NCBI GenBank assembly: GCA_965372385.1
Contig: CBDVCD010000181.1
Location: 1-7,059, forward strand
Origin: JASJBU01 sp965372385
GTDB lineage: Bacteria; Pseudomonadota; Gammaproteobacteria; Chromatiales; Chromatiaceae
Reading direction: 5' to 3'
DNA length: 7,059 nucleotides
Both the position numbers and the translations under genes were made by a program. The notes beneath the pieces were generated by a model. That model worked only from the letters and a program-made list of their open reading frames with translations. It did no database searches and was not told where the DNA came from. Shown piece after piece: positions 1 to 5,642 of this stretch (position 1 is its first letter; each line of letters opens with the position of its first letter).

Positions 1-461
1 TCGTACTCATGTCCTTTCTGGCCAGACATGACGAGTACCGGGCAAATGCGGGGACCCTCTCCCAGGCCACGCGGATTCCCATGCCCACGGTGGTCAAGCT
101 GCTAAAAATGCTGGTGGCCGGTGGCGCACTGCAATCGATACAGGGACGGGGAGGTGGTTACCGGTTGGGACGTCTACCTGGAGACATCAGCCTGTCGGAA
201 ATCATCGAATCGATCGAGGGACCGATTGCCGTTACAGAGTGCAATCGTGAAACGGGAGACTGTCGCATCCAGGATGAATGTCAGGTGCGTCCCCACTGGC
301 GGGTCATCAATCAAGCATTGCGAGAGACCCTGGCCGCTATCAGTCTGGCTGACCTGAGCAGTCCTGGATTGCAGATCAGCGCCTCCTGGCAACTCGAGCA
401 TACGAGTACCAGACAGGGCAGGGTAGAGATTGCTCCAGCATGGCTGAAAACTTCACCCTGA
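1..461 (+). CDS. Rrf2-family Fe-S regulator of the SUF-regulator type (5' end missing)
   Basis: Transcriptional regulator of the IscR/Rrf2 winged-helix family, closest in feel to the proteobacterial 'SUF system Fe-S cluster assembly regulator' group. The frame is open to the left edge (codons GTA CTC precede the ATG at 9), and family members start about 15 residues earlier, so the true start lies outside the window and ATG 9 is internal. Counting from ATG 9, the helix-turn-helix recognition region is about residues 17-45 and the wing carries GRGGGYRLGR (46-55). Three cysteines at 78, 85 and 91 (C-x6-C-x5-C) sit where IscR binds its Fe-S cluster, so cluster-dependent DNA binding is likely. The motif IIESIEGPIAVTEC is typical of the family. 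Residues from about 121 to 150 form a tail longer than usual for this group. The next gene starts 17 bases after the stop, so the regulator probably controls the cluster and itself. Confidence 0.9.
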   Translation, partial: VLMSFLARHDEYRANAGTLSQATRIPMPTVVKLLKMLVAGGALQSIQGRGGGYRLGRLPGDISLSEIIESIEGPIAVTECNRETGDCRIQDECQVRPHWRVINQALRETLAAISLADLSSPGLQISASWQLEHTSTRQGRVEIAPAWLKTSP

Positions 462-463
462 CC

Positions 464-468
464 GGGAG
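464..468 (+). promoter_or_regulatory. Ribosome binding site of sufS
   Basis: GGGAG lies 10 bases before the ATG at 479. It is better placed than anything before the alternative in-frame ATG at 440, whose nearest purine run (around 421-427) is weaker and about 12 bases away. It supports the 479 start and a non-overlapping junction with the regulator gene. Confidence 0.55.
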
Positions 469-478
469 CAGAAACAAC

Positions 479-1741
479 ATGAATGTTGTACCAAAATCAG
501 CCCATCCCACTCACCCACCGGGCTATTGGAATATCGAGCGGGTCCGCCGTGATTTTCCCCTGTTGGGCAGACGCCTGCCTGACGGCAATGAACTGGCTTA
601 CCTGGACAATGCCGCCACCACCCAGAAGCCCCGGGTGGTGATCGCGGCCATGGAACAGTACTACCGGCAGGAAAACGCCAATGTTCATCGGGGTGTCTAT
701 CGCCTTGCCGAGCGAGCCACCGCAGCCTATGAGCAGGCGCGGGAGGTGGTCCGAGAATACATCAATGCCGCCGGGGCGCATGAGATTGTCTTCCTGCGCG
801 GCACCACCGAGGCCATCAATCTGGTAGCCAGCAGTTTTGCTCAGCGCTTCAATCCAGGTGATGAGGTGGTCATCACCACCATGGAGCACCATGCCAATAT
901 CGTGCCCTGGCAGATGCTGCGGGAGCAACGCGGCATCGTTCTGCGGGTATGGCCGATCTCATCCTCCGGCGAACTCGATCTACATCGGTTGGAGGGGTTG
1001 CTCAATGAACGCACACGCCTGTTGGCGTTGACCCATATCTCCAATGTCCTGGGCACTATCAACCCGATCGGCCAGATCATTCAGCTGGCCCATCGGCATG
1101 AGATTCCTGTTTTGATTGACGGGGCTCAGGCCGTGCCGCACCTACCCGTTGACGTCCAGGCCCTGGATTGTGACTTCTACTGTTTTTCGGGGCACAAGTT
1201 GTTTGGCCCAACCGGCATCGGCGTGCTCTATGGCAAGGAGCGCTGGCTCGAATCCATGCCCCCCTATCAGACCGGCGGGGAGATGATTCGCAGCGTCAGT
1301 TTCGAACAGACCACCTTTGCCGGACTGCCCCACAAATTTGAGGCCGGCACGCCGCACATTGCCGGGGCGATCGGATTGAGCGCCGCCATCGATTATCTGC
1401 TCGTGCTGGATCAGGAGGTTGCGGCGCGCCATGAACGCGCACTGCTCGGTTACGCCACGACGCATCTGCATGAAATTCCGGGGCTGCGCCTGTTGGGTGA
1501 GGCGCAACACAAGGCCCCTGTGATCTCTTTTGTTATCGACGACATCCACGCCCATGATCTGGGGACGGTGCTGGATGAACGGGGCATCGCCATCCGCGTC
1601 GGTCACCATTGCGCCATGCCACTGATGACGTTTTACGGCGTAGCGGCAGCAGCCCGCGCCTCACTGGCCTTTTACAACACCACCGAAGAGATCGACCGGC
1701 TGGTGGAGGGACTGCGCTATGCCCGGAAGATACTGACATGA
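479..1741 (+). CDS. sufS: SufS-type cysteine desulfurase (group II, PLP-dependent)
   Basis: Cytoplasmic PLP enzyme that converts L-cysteine to L-alanine and holds the sulfur as a persulfide on its active-site cysteine. With the start at 479 the protein is 420 residues, near the family norm of about 405-415. Visible landmarks are YLDNAATTQKP near residues 41-51, THISNVLG near 185, DGAQ with the PLP-ring aspartate at 214, SGHKLFGPTG with the Schiff-base lysine at 240, and RVGHHCAMPL with the catalytic cysteine at 378. The short cysteine loop and RxGHHCAMPL motif identify group II (SufS/CsdA) rather than IscS. An in-frame ATG at 440 would add 13 residues and overlap the regulator; the GGGAG before 479 favours the shorter form. 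The stop overlaps the next start as ATGA. Expected partner: the adjacent SufU; probable downstream acceptor: the rhodanese domain of the fusion protein. Confidence 0.97.
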   Translation: MNVVPKSAHPTHPPGYWNIERVRRDFPLLGRRLPDGNELAYLDNAATTQKPRVVIAAMEQYYRQENANVHRGVYRLAERATAAYEQAREVVREYINAAGAHEIVFLRGTTEAINLVASSFAQRFNPGDEVVITTMEHHANIVPWQMLREQRGIVLRVWPISSSGELDLHRLEGLLNERTRLLALTHISNVLGTINPIGQIIQLAHRHEIPVLIDGAQAVPHLPVDVQALDCDFYCFSGHKLFGPTGIGVLYGKERWLESMPPYQTGGEMIRSVSFEQTTFAGLPHKFEAGTPHIAGAIGLSAAIDYLLVLDQEVAARHERALLGYATTHLHEIPGLRLLGEAQHKAPVISFVIDDIHAHDLGTVLDERGIAIRVGHHCAMPLMTFYGVAAAARASLAFYNTTEEIDRLVEGLRYARKILT

Positions 1742-2190
1742 ACGGTGATCTCCGCGATCTCTATCAGGAGATCATCCTCGACCACAATCGCAGTCCACGC
1801 AATTTCCGTGTCATGCCGGACGCTAATCGCCGGGTCTCTGCCGACAATCCCCTGTGTGGTGACAGCTATCAACTCTTTCTCAAACTGGATGGAGGACGGA
1901 TTGTGGATATCAGCTTCCAGGGGAGTGGCTGCGCCATTTCTAAGGCCTCGGTTTCCATGCTCAGTGAAACAGTGATGGGCGCCAGCATCGAGGAGGCGGA
2001 GAACCTTTTCGAGTCTGTGCATGCCTTACTGACCGGTGAACAGTCAGGTCAGTCTGAACAGCTGGGTGAATTGGAGGCATTGGCTGGCGTGCGAAATTAT
2101 CCGATACGGGTGAAGTGCGCCACCCTGGGCTGGCATGCCCTCAAGCAGGCCATCGAGGAGGACCAGCCGGAGACTGTTACCACCGAATAG
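1738..2190 (+). CDS. sufU: SufU-type Fe-S scaffold / sulfur-transfer protein
   Basis: IscU-fold protein of the SufU subclass, 150 residues. Cys40, Asp42, Cys65 and Cys127 match the Cys41/Asp43/Cys66/Cys128 zinc site of Bacillus subtilis SufU with a one-residue offset. Motifs are ADNPLCGD (35-42), GSGCAISKASVSM (62-74) and VRNYPIRVKCATLGWHAL (118-135). The stretch of about 20 residues between the second and third cysteines (roughly 97-117) is the insertion that separates SufU from IscU; the LPPVK motif of IscU is absent. SufU is known to accept persulfide sulfur from SufS through zinc-ligand exchange. The ATG overlaps the sufS stop as ATGA, indicating translational coupling and a matched pair. 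An upstream in-frame ATG at 1609 lies wholly inside sufS and adds non-homologous sequence, so it was not used. No sufB, sufC or sufD is present here to receive assembled clusters, so the role may be sulfur relay rather than cluster building. Confidence 0.95.
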   Translation: MNGDLRDLYQEIILDHNRSPRNFRVMPDANRRVSADNPLCGDSYQLFLKLDGGRIVDISFQGSGCAISKASVSMLSETVMGASIEEAENLFESVHALLTGEQSGQSEQLGELEALAGVRNYPIRVKCATLGWHALKQAIEEDQPETVTTE

Positions 2191-2199
2191 GCAAGCAAC

Positions 2200-2388
2200 A
2201 TGCAGACAACAGAATCGATATCACGCTTGCGCAGCTGCCTGGCAGTGGCCGTTCCTTCAGGCCAGGCGGTGATCATCTCGAAGGCTGCCGAGGTGGATCT
2301 GGTGTTCGATCCGCCCTGGGATGCTTCCCGCATGAGTGACACCGCACGCCCGCAGACCGGCTGTTTTAGCGGTGAACAGGATGAATGA
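2200..2388 (+). pseudogene. sufT: SufT remnant with in-frame internal deletion
   Basis: This 62-codon ORF joins the two ends of SufT, the DUF59/MIP18-domain Fe-S maturation protein that normally has about 180 residues. Residues 11-28 (CLAVAVPSGQAVIISK) resemble the SufT N-terminal segment built around IPSGxPVTIPKG. Residues 31-57 (EVDLVFDPPWDASRMSD, then TARPQTGCF) resemble the SufT C-terminus, usually VDLVFDPPWxxxMMSEAAKLQTGMF. About 120 residues are missing between them, including the whole DUF59 core with its DPEIPVNIVDLGL and TAPGCG signatures. The junction falls near 2278-2292 and keeps the frame, so a short peptide could still be made, but it cannot have SufT function as known. The start follows the sufU stop by 9 bases with a poor ribosome site, and the stop overlaps the next gene by 8 bases. 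The family assignment is from remembered consensus, not a search. Confidence 0.72.
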
Positions 2389-2935
2389 TTCGACTCTAGT
2401 CATACCTGAGAGATCGCATGCCAGCCGGTCACAACAGAGTGGACGTGAAGGCGAGCTGTCAATCACTCGGCTCTATCTCACCTCGGTCCTCGGCCAACGC
2501 CTCAAGGCCATGGTCTGCACCGGTTACCCGGAAGAAACCTGTGGCCTGCTGGTGGGGTATCAATCCAAACGCCTGGTTCAGGTCTGGGATCTGGTGCAGG
2601 CGCGCAATCTGAACCGCGAACGGGCACGGGATCGCTATGAGCTCGATCCCAGGGACTTTGTCGCCACCGATGCCATGGCTCGCCGTCAGGCGATGGAGAT
2701 CGTGGGGATCTGGCATTCACACCCCGACCATCCGGCCAGACCATCGGAGACGGATCAGGCGGCGGCCTGGGCAGGTTGGTCCTATGTAATTGCATCGGTC
2801 AGCCGTGAAGGGATGGAAGACCTGCGCTCCTGGCGCCTGTCTGATGAAGGATTCACCGAGGAGGTCATCGAATATGATTGGTACTGTCACAGTGCGTATT
2901 CCCACACCCTTGAGATCCCTGACCCAGGGTGCTGA
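2381..2935 (+). CDS. JAMM/Mov34 metalloprotease, Mec-like (CysO-cysteine peptidase type)
   Basis: Zinc isopeptidase/peptidase of the JAB1/MPN+ family, 184 residues, presumably cytoplasmic. The motif is complete: YPEETCGLLVG (49-59) supplies the catalytic glutamate, and GIWHSHPDHPARPSETD (109-125) gives His112, His114, Ser122 and Asp125 in the H-x-H-P-x6-S-x2-D pattern. The nearest characterised relative is Mec of M. tuberculosis, which cuts the CysO-cysteine adduct after Gly-Gly to release cysteine; QbsD of the quinolobactin pathway instead trims a carrier to expose Gly-Gly. Either job fits here, next to a CysO-like carrier whose Gly-Gly is internal. The start at 2381 has GGTGA five bases upstream and overlaps the SufT remnant by 8 bases; an in-frame ATG at 2336 adds only unrelated residues. 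The last 62 bases overlap the next gene, so residues after about 164 are a non-domain tail ending in Cys184. Confidence 0.92.
   Translation: MNDSTLVIPERSHASRSQQSGREGELSITRLYLTSVLGQRLKAMVCTGYPEETCGLLVGYQSKRLVQVWDLVQARNLNRERARDRYELDPRDFVATDAMARRQAMEIVGIWHSHPDHPARPSETDQAAAWAGWSYVIASVSREGMEDLRSWRLSDEGFTEEVIEYDWYCHSAYSHTLEIPDPGC
2858..2864 (+). promoter_or_regulatory. Strong ribosome binding site of the carrier-rhodanese-E1 gene
   Basis: GAGGAGG, nine bases before ATG 2874, is the best Shine-Dalgarno match noticed in the window. It lies inside the protease gene and fixes the start at 2874 rather than the upstream in-frame ATG at 2790, whose extra 28 residues have no relation to the MoaD/ThiS fold. 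Confidence 0.8.
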
Positions 2936-4322
2936 CGAGGTCCAGATTCCGGGCGCCACCGTAGGCGAGGTGCTGCATGGCCTGGATGATTCGCTGCTGC
3001 AACGCATCCTCACTCCGGAGGGGGAGGTGCGGCAGTTCGTCAATATTTATCTCGGCCCAAAAAACGTCTACACCCTGGACGGTCTGGCCACCCCGGTCAA
3101 GGAGGGGGACGTGCTCTCCATCATCCCAGCCGTGGCCGGTGGCAATCTGGGCCAGGAGAAAGACCGCTGGCTACAGCAGTTGAGGACGCGCATCCCTGCG
3201 GTGACGCCACGGCAGGCATTGGCGCTGCAACGCCGGGGAGCCCTGCTGGTGGATGTGCGGGAGCCCGCGGAGATCAGCGCGGGGGCGCCTGCGGGTTCCC
3301 TGCCGCTGGGACGCAGTTATCTGGAACTCAACATCGAGCAGGCCGTGCCGGACAAGCAGGGTACCCTGGTGGTCTTCTGTGCCGTGGGGCAGCGTTCGCT
3401 GTTTGCCGCCGAAGGACTGCAGCGGCTGGGTTACCGGGATGTGCGCAACCTAGAAGGCGGCTTCAACCGCTGGAAGAATGAGGGTATCCCCTACCAGATC
3501 CCAAGGGTGCTGGATGGCAATCAGCGGGAGCGCTATTCACGCCATCTGATGATGCCGGAGGTGGGGGAGAGCGGGCAGCTTCGCCTGCTCGACAGCCGTG
3601 TGCTGCTGATTGGCGCCGGCGGACTGGGATCGCCGGCAGCGCTCTACCTGGCCGCCGCCGGGGTGGGCACCCTCGGCATCGTCGACCACGATCGGGTTGA
3701 GCGCAGCAACCTGCAGCGCCAGATCCTGCACACCGATGTCCGGGTGGGTAGCTCAAAGGTGGAGTCGGCCAGGACAGCCATCCTGGCGCTCAATCCCTCG
3801 GTAAAGGTCGAGGGCCACGAGACCAGACTCGATAGTAGCAACGTGGAACAGTTGCTGGACGGGTACGACCTGGTGGTGGATGGCTCGGACAACTTCCCCA
3901 CCCGCTATCTGGTCAATGATGCCTGTGTGAAACTGGGTATTGCCAATGTGCATGGCTCAGTTTACCGCTTCGAGGGCCAGGTCAGTGTCTTCTGGCCTGC
4001 CTATGGCAAGCGTCGTGGCCCCTGCTACCGCTGTCTCTATCCGCAACCGCCACCGCCGGAACTGGCGCCTTCCTGTGCTGAGGCTGGGGTGCTGGGCATA
4101 CTACCCGGGGTTATCGGTCTGCTGCAGGCAGTGGAGGCGATCAAGATCCTGCTGGATCGAGGGGAGCCATTAGTTGGACGTATGCTCTACTACAATGCCT
4201 TGCGTAGCCGCTTTACTGAGCTGCAGCTGGAGCCCAATCCAGCATGCACCTATTGTGCAGACCCGGCGCACTTCCCTGGTTACGTGGACTATGAGGCATT
4301 CTGCAGTGTCGCGGCGGGATGA
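2874..4322 (+). CDS. CysO-like sulfur carrier - rhodanese - MoeB/ThiF fusion
   Basis: One 482-residue polypeptide with three domains. Residues 1-90 are a MoaD/ThiS-fold carrier very like M. tuberculosis CysO (FVNIYLGPKNV, DGLATPV, then IIPAVAGG) ending in Gly89-Gly90. Residues about 105-208 are a rhodanese domain with VDVREP (126-131) and the persulfide loop CAVGQRS, active Cys169. Residues about 213-480 are an E1-like adenylyltransferase: nucleotide loop GAGGLGSP (247-254), DHDRVERSNLQRQ (271-283), DGSDNFPTRYLVND (336-349), zinc pairs CYRC (384/387) and CTYC (458/461), and SCAEAGVLG with Cys401 where MoeB/Uba4 have a conserved cysteine. Expected chemistry: ATP-dependent adenylation of the carrier's Gly-Gly, then sulfur delivery via the rhodanese to give a thiocarboxylate. 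MoeZ/MOCS3 carry the rhodanese after the E1 domain; here it precedes it. I saw no in-frame internal start after Gly90: the AGGAGA at 3154-3159 has no usable in-frame start codon nearby. The gene overlaps the protease gene by 62 bases and cysM by ATGA. Confidence 0.95.
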   Translation: MIGTVTVRIPTPLRSLTQGADEVQIPGATVGEVLHGLDDSLLQRILTPEGEVRQFVNIYLGPKNVYTLDGLATPVKEGDVLSIIPAVAGGNLGQEKDRWLQQLRTRIPAVTPRQALALQRRGALLVDVREPAEISAGAPAGSLPLGRSYLELNIEQAVPDKQGTLVVFCAVGQRSLFAAEGLQRLGYRDVRNLEGGFNRWKNEGIPYQIPRVLDGNQRERYSRHLMMPEVGESGQLRLLDSRVLLIGAGGLGSPAALYLAAAGVGTLGIVDHDRVERSNLQRQILHTDVRVGSSKVESARTAILALNPSVKVEGHETRLDSSNVEQLLDGYDLVVDGSDNFPTRYLVNDACVKLGIANVHGSVYRFEGQVSVFWPAYGKRRGPCYRCLYPQPPPPELAPSCAEAGVLGILPGVIGLLQAVEAIKILLDRGEPLVGRMLYYNALRSRFTELQLEPNPACTYCADPAHFPGYVDYEAFCSVAAG

Positions 4323-5311
4323 GACCCATGGCAGCCCTTGAGTCGGTAGATTACGGCGTCACAGCGGTTAGGGTCTCTGCTAGGGCGATCGGCTGTGCGC
4401 TCATACAGGCGATCGGCAACACCCCGCTGGTGGAACTCGACCGGCTGAGGAATCTGCCCAGTGGCGTACGTCTCTTTGCCAAACTGGAGAGCACCAACCC
4501 CGGCGGCTCGGTCAAGGATCGTCCGGTTCTCAGGATGCTGCTGCGAGCCCTGCAGGAAGGGCGCTTCCAGCATGGCCGGCGCCTGCTCGACTCCTCATCC
4601 GGCAATGCGGGCATTGCCTATGCCCTGTTTGGCGCCGCCCTGGGAATTCCCGTGACCCTCGTGGTGCCGGGCAATGCCAGCCGGGAGCGGCTCGAGCGGA
4701 TAAACGCCCATGGTGCGGAACTGCGATTGACCGATCCGGTGGAGGGCTACGACTATGCCCTGCGCGAGGCGCAGCGGCTGGCATCCGAACACCCGGAGCG
4801 CTACTGGTATTGCGATCAATACAGCAACCCGGAGAACTGGCGCGCCCACTATCACACCACCGGGGTGGAAATCCTCGCCCAGGTCCGTGCCGAAACCGGT
4901 GCACCGCCGGACGCCTTCATCGCCGGTGTTGGCACTGGAGGCACCCTGACCGGGGTGGGACGGCGGCTGCGCGAGGCCCGTCCCGACACCTTCATCGCCT
5001 CGGTGATACCCGATATCTTTCCAGGGATCGAGGGGCTGAAGCCCCTGGGTGATCCCCAGGATATCGTCCCGGCTATCCTGGATGAGTCATTGATCGACCA
5101 GCGTATGCCGGTCACTATCGAACAGGCCACGGCCATGTGCCGGCGACTGGCCGCACAGGGGTTGTTCGTGGGGCCATCCTCCGGCGCCTATGTTCACGCT
5201 GCTCTGGAGATAGCCGCCACCGGGCAGTTTCACACCCTGGTCACCCTGCTGCCGGATACTGGCGAGCGCTATGCCTCGACGGGCATGTGGGGGCAGAGAG
5301 CGGAGCAATAG
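4319..5311 (+). CDS. cysM: CysM-type PLP-dependent cysteine synthase
   Basis: Fold-type II PLP enzyme, 330 residues, that adds a sulfur nucleophile to an activated serine to form cysteine. AIGNTPLVEL (31-40) opens the domain. NPGGSVKDRP (60-69) holds the Schiff-base Lys66, and the KDRP form recalls M. tuberculosis CysM (NPTGSIKDRP). SSSGNAGIA (92-100) is the substrate loop, GVGTGGTLTG (203-212) the phosphate-binding loop, GPSSGA (285-290) the ring-nitrogen serine region, and LPDTGERYAS (311-320) the C-terminal signature. Context points to a protein-thiocarboxylate sulfur donor from the upstream fusion, as in CysO-dependent CysM. Whether the acceptor is O-phosphoserine or O-acetylserine cannot be settled by eye. 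The start overlaps the upstream stop as ATGA; ATG 4328 in the same frame is an alternative, and about 25 residues precede the conserved domain either way. A cystathionine beta-synthase-like relative is less likely, since no extra domains follow. Confidence 0.94.
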   Translation: MRPMAALESVDYGVTAVRVSARAIGCALIQAIGNTPLVELDRLRNLPSGVRLFAKLESTNPGGSVKDRPVLRMLLRALQEGRFQHGRRLLDSSSGNAGIAYALFGAALGIPVTLVVPGNASRERLERINAHGAELRLTDPVEGYDYALREAQRLASEHPERYWYCDQYSNPENWRAHYHTTGVEILAQVRAETGAPPDAFIAGVGTGGTLTGVGRRLREARPDTFIASVIPDIFPGIEGLKPLGDPQDIVPAILDESLIDQRMPVTIEQATAMCRRLAAQGLFVGPSSGAYVHAALEIAATGQFHTLVTLLPDTGERYASTGMWGQRAEQ

Positions 5312-5419
5312 CCTTTTCGACCCATATTGCTGCTGTCAGGAATAGAACATCGGGCTCTATTCGGATGTCAAAATAATGACCCTAAGGCGTTCACCTCGTC
5401 AGTCTTGTCCAAGTTTCAA

Positions 5420-5587
5420 ATGATGGGTGGTATCCGCACGCTCTTTCTCAGCTGGGAACAACGGATCGAATCAATGGAACGGCTGACAGAGTACCGATTC
5501 AGTTGGGTGTTGCCAGGCCATGGACAGCGTATCCATCTCCCGGAGATGAGGATGAGGGAAGCATTACCCAATGCATTGTTTGGATGA
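5420..5587 (+). pseudogene. C-terminal remnant of a metallo-beta-lactamase-fold hydrolase
   Basis: The open frame here ends with SWEQRIESMERLTEYRFSWV followed by LPGHGQRIHLPEMRM. That resembles the last part of MBL-fold hydrolases of the type ending in 'W..QI.SM..L..Y.FEWVLPGHG.R', where the late-conserved LPGHG supplies a metal-ligand histidine. The rest of the fold, including the HxHxDH motif, is absent: the 100 bases upstream translate to unrelated sequence and cysM lies beyond. The frame extends left to an ATG at 5327 without clear homology, with no good ribosome site. The piece is therefore a decayed fragment and not a working enzyme. Together with 5312-5419 it fills the gap between cysM and the dioxygenase gene; apart from a 7-bp inverted repeat at 5340-5362 I see nothing else in that gap. 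Confidence 0.55.
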
Positions 5588-5630
5588 AAGGAAGAGACTG
5601 GCGACGCAATGCGGAACCTGCCATTTAGCC

Positions 5631-5634
5631 GGAG
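5631..5634 (+). promoter_or_regulatory. Ribosome binding site of the dioxygenase gene
   Basis: GGAG, eight bases before ATG 5643, favours this start over the in-frame ATG at 5571. The latter would add 24 residues and overlap the MBL remnant; its nearest purine run, GAGGG at 5554-5558, is about 12 bases away. Confidence 0.6.
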
Positions 5635-5642
5635 TAAAACGA

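Noticed and set aside
3..38. Inverted repeat GTACTCATGTC ... GACATGACGAGTAC with an 11-base loop
   Set aside because: It lies inside the coding sequence for the regulator's DNA-binding domain, is interrupted by a 3-base insertion in one arm, and has no second copy in a promoter position. Chance is the simpler explanation, although an RNA hairpin cannot be excluded.
440..478. Longer sufS start at ATG 440
   Set aside because: It overlaps the regulator and has a weaker ribosome site; GGGAG precedes ATG 479. It remains possible, since both frames are open.
1142..1609. 155-codon open frame on the minus strand inside sufS
   Set aside because: It is antisense to an unmistakable gene, has no recognisable motif, and is expected from GC-rich codon structure.
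2790..2873. N-terminal extension of the fusion protein from ATG 2790
   Set aside because: It adds 28 residues unlike any MoaD/ThiS protein, wholly overlaps the protease gene, and the strong GAGGAGG points to ATG 2874.
4530..4904. 124-codon minus-strand open frame inside cysM
   Set aside because: It has biased Arg/Pro/Ala composition typical of an antisense shadow, and no domain.
5340..5362. 7-bp perfect inverted repeat (GAATAGA / TCTATTC) just after cysM, possible terminator
   Set aside because: The stem is AT-rich and short, the loop is 9 bases, and no T-run follows (GGATGTCAAAATAATG). It does not meet the pattern of an intrinsic terminator.
5610..5624. CGTCH, a c-type haem motif (CxxCH), in the in-frame region upstream of the dioxygenase
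   Set aside because: It falls before the better-supported start at 5643, has no signal peptide ahead of it, and IDO-family enzymes bind haem b non-covalently. Probably chance or leftover from older sequence.
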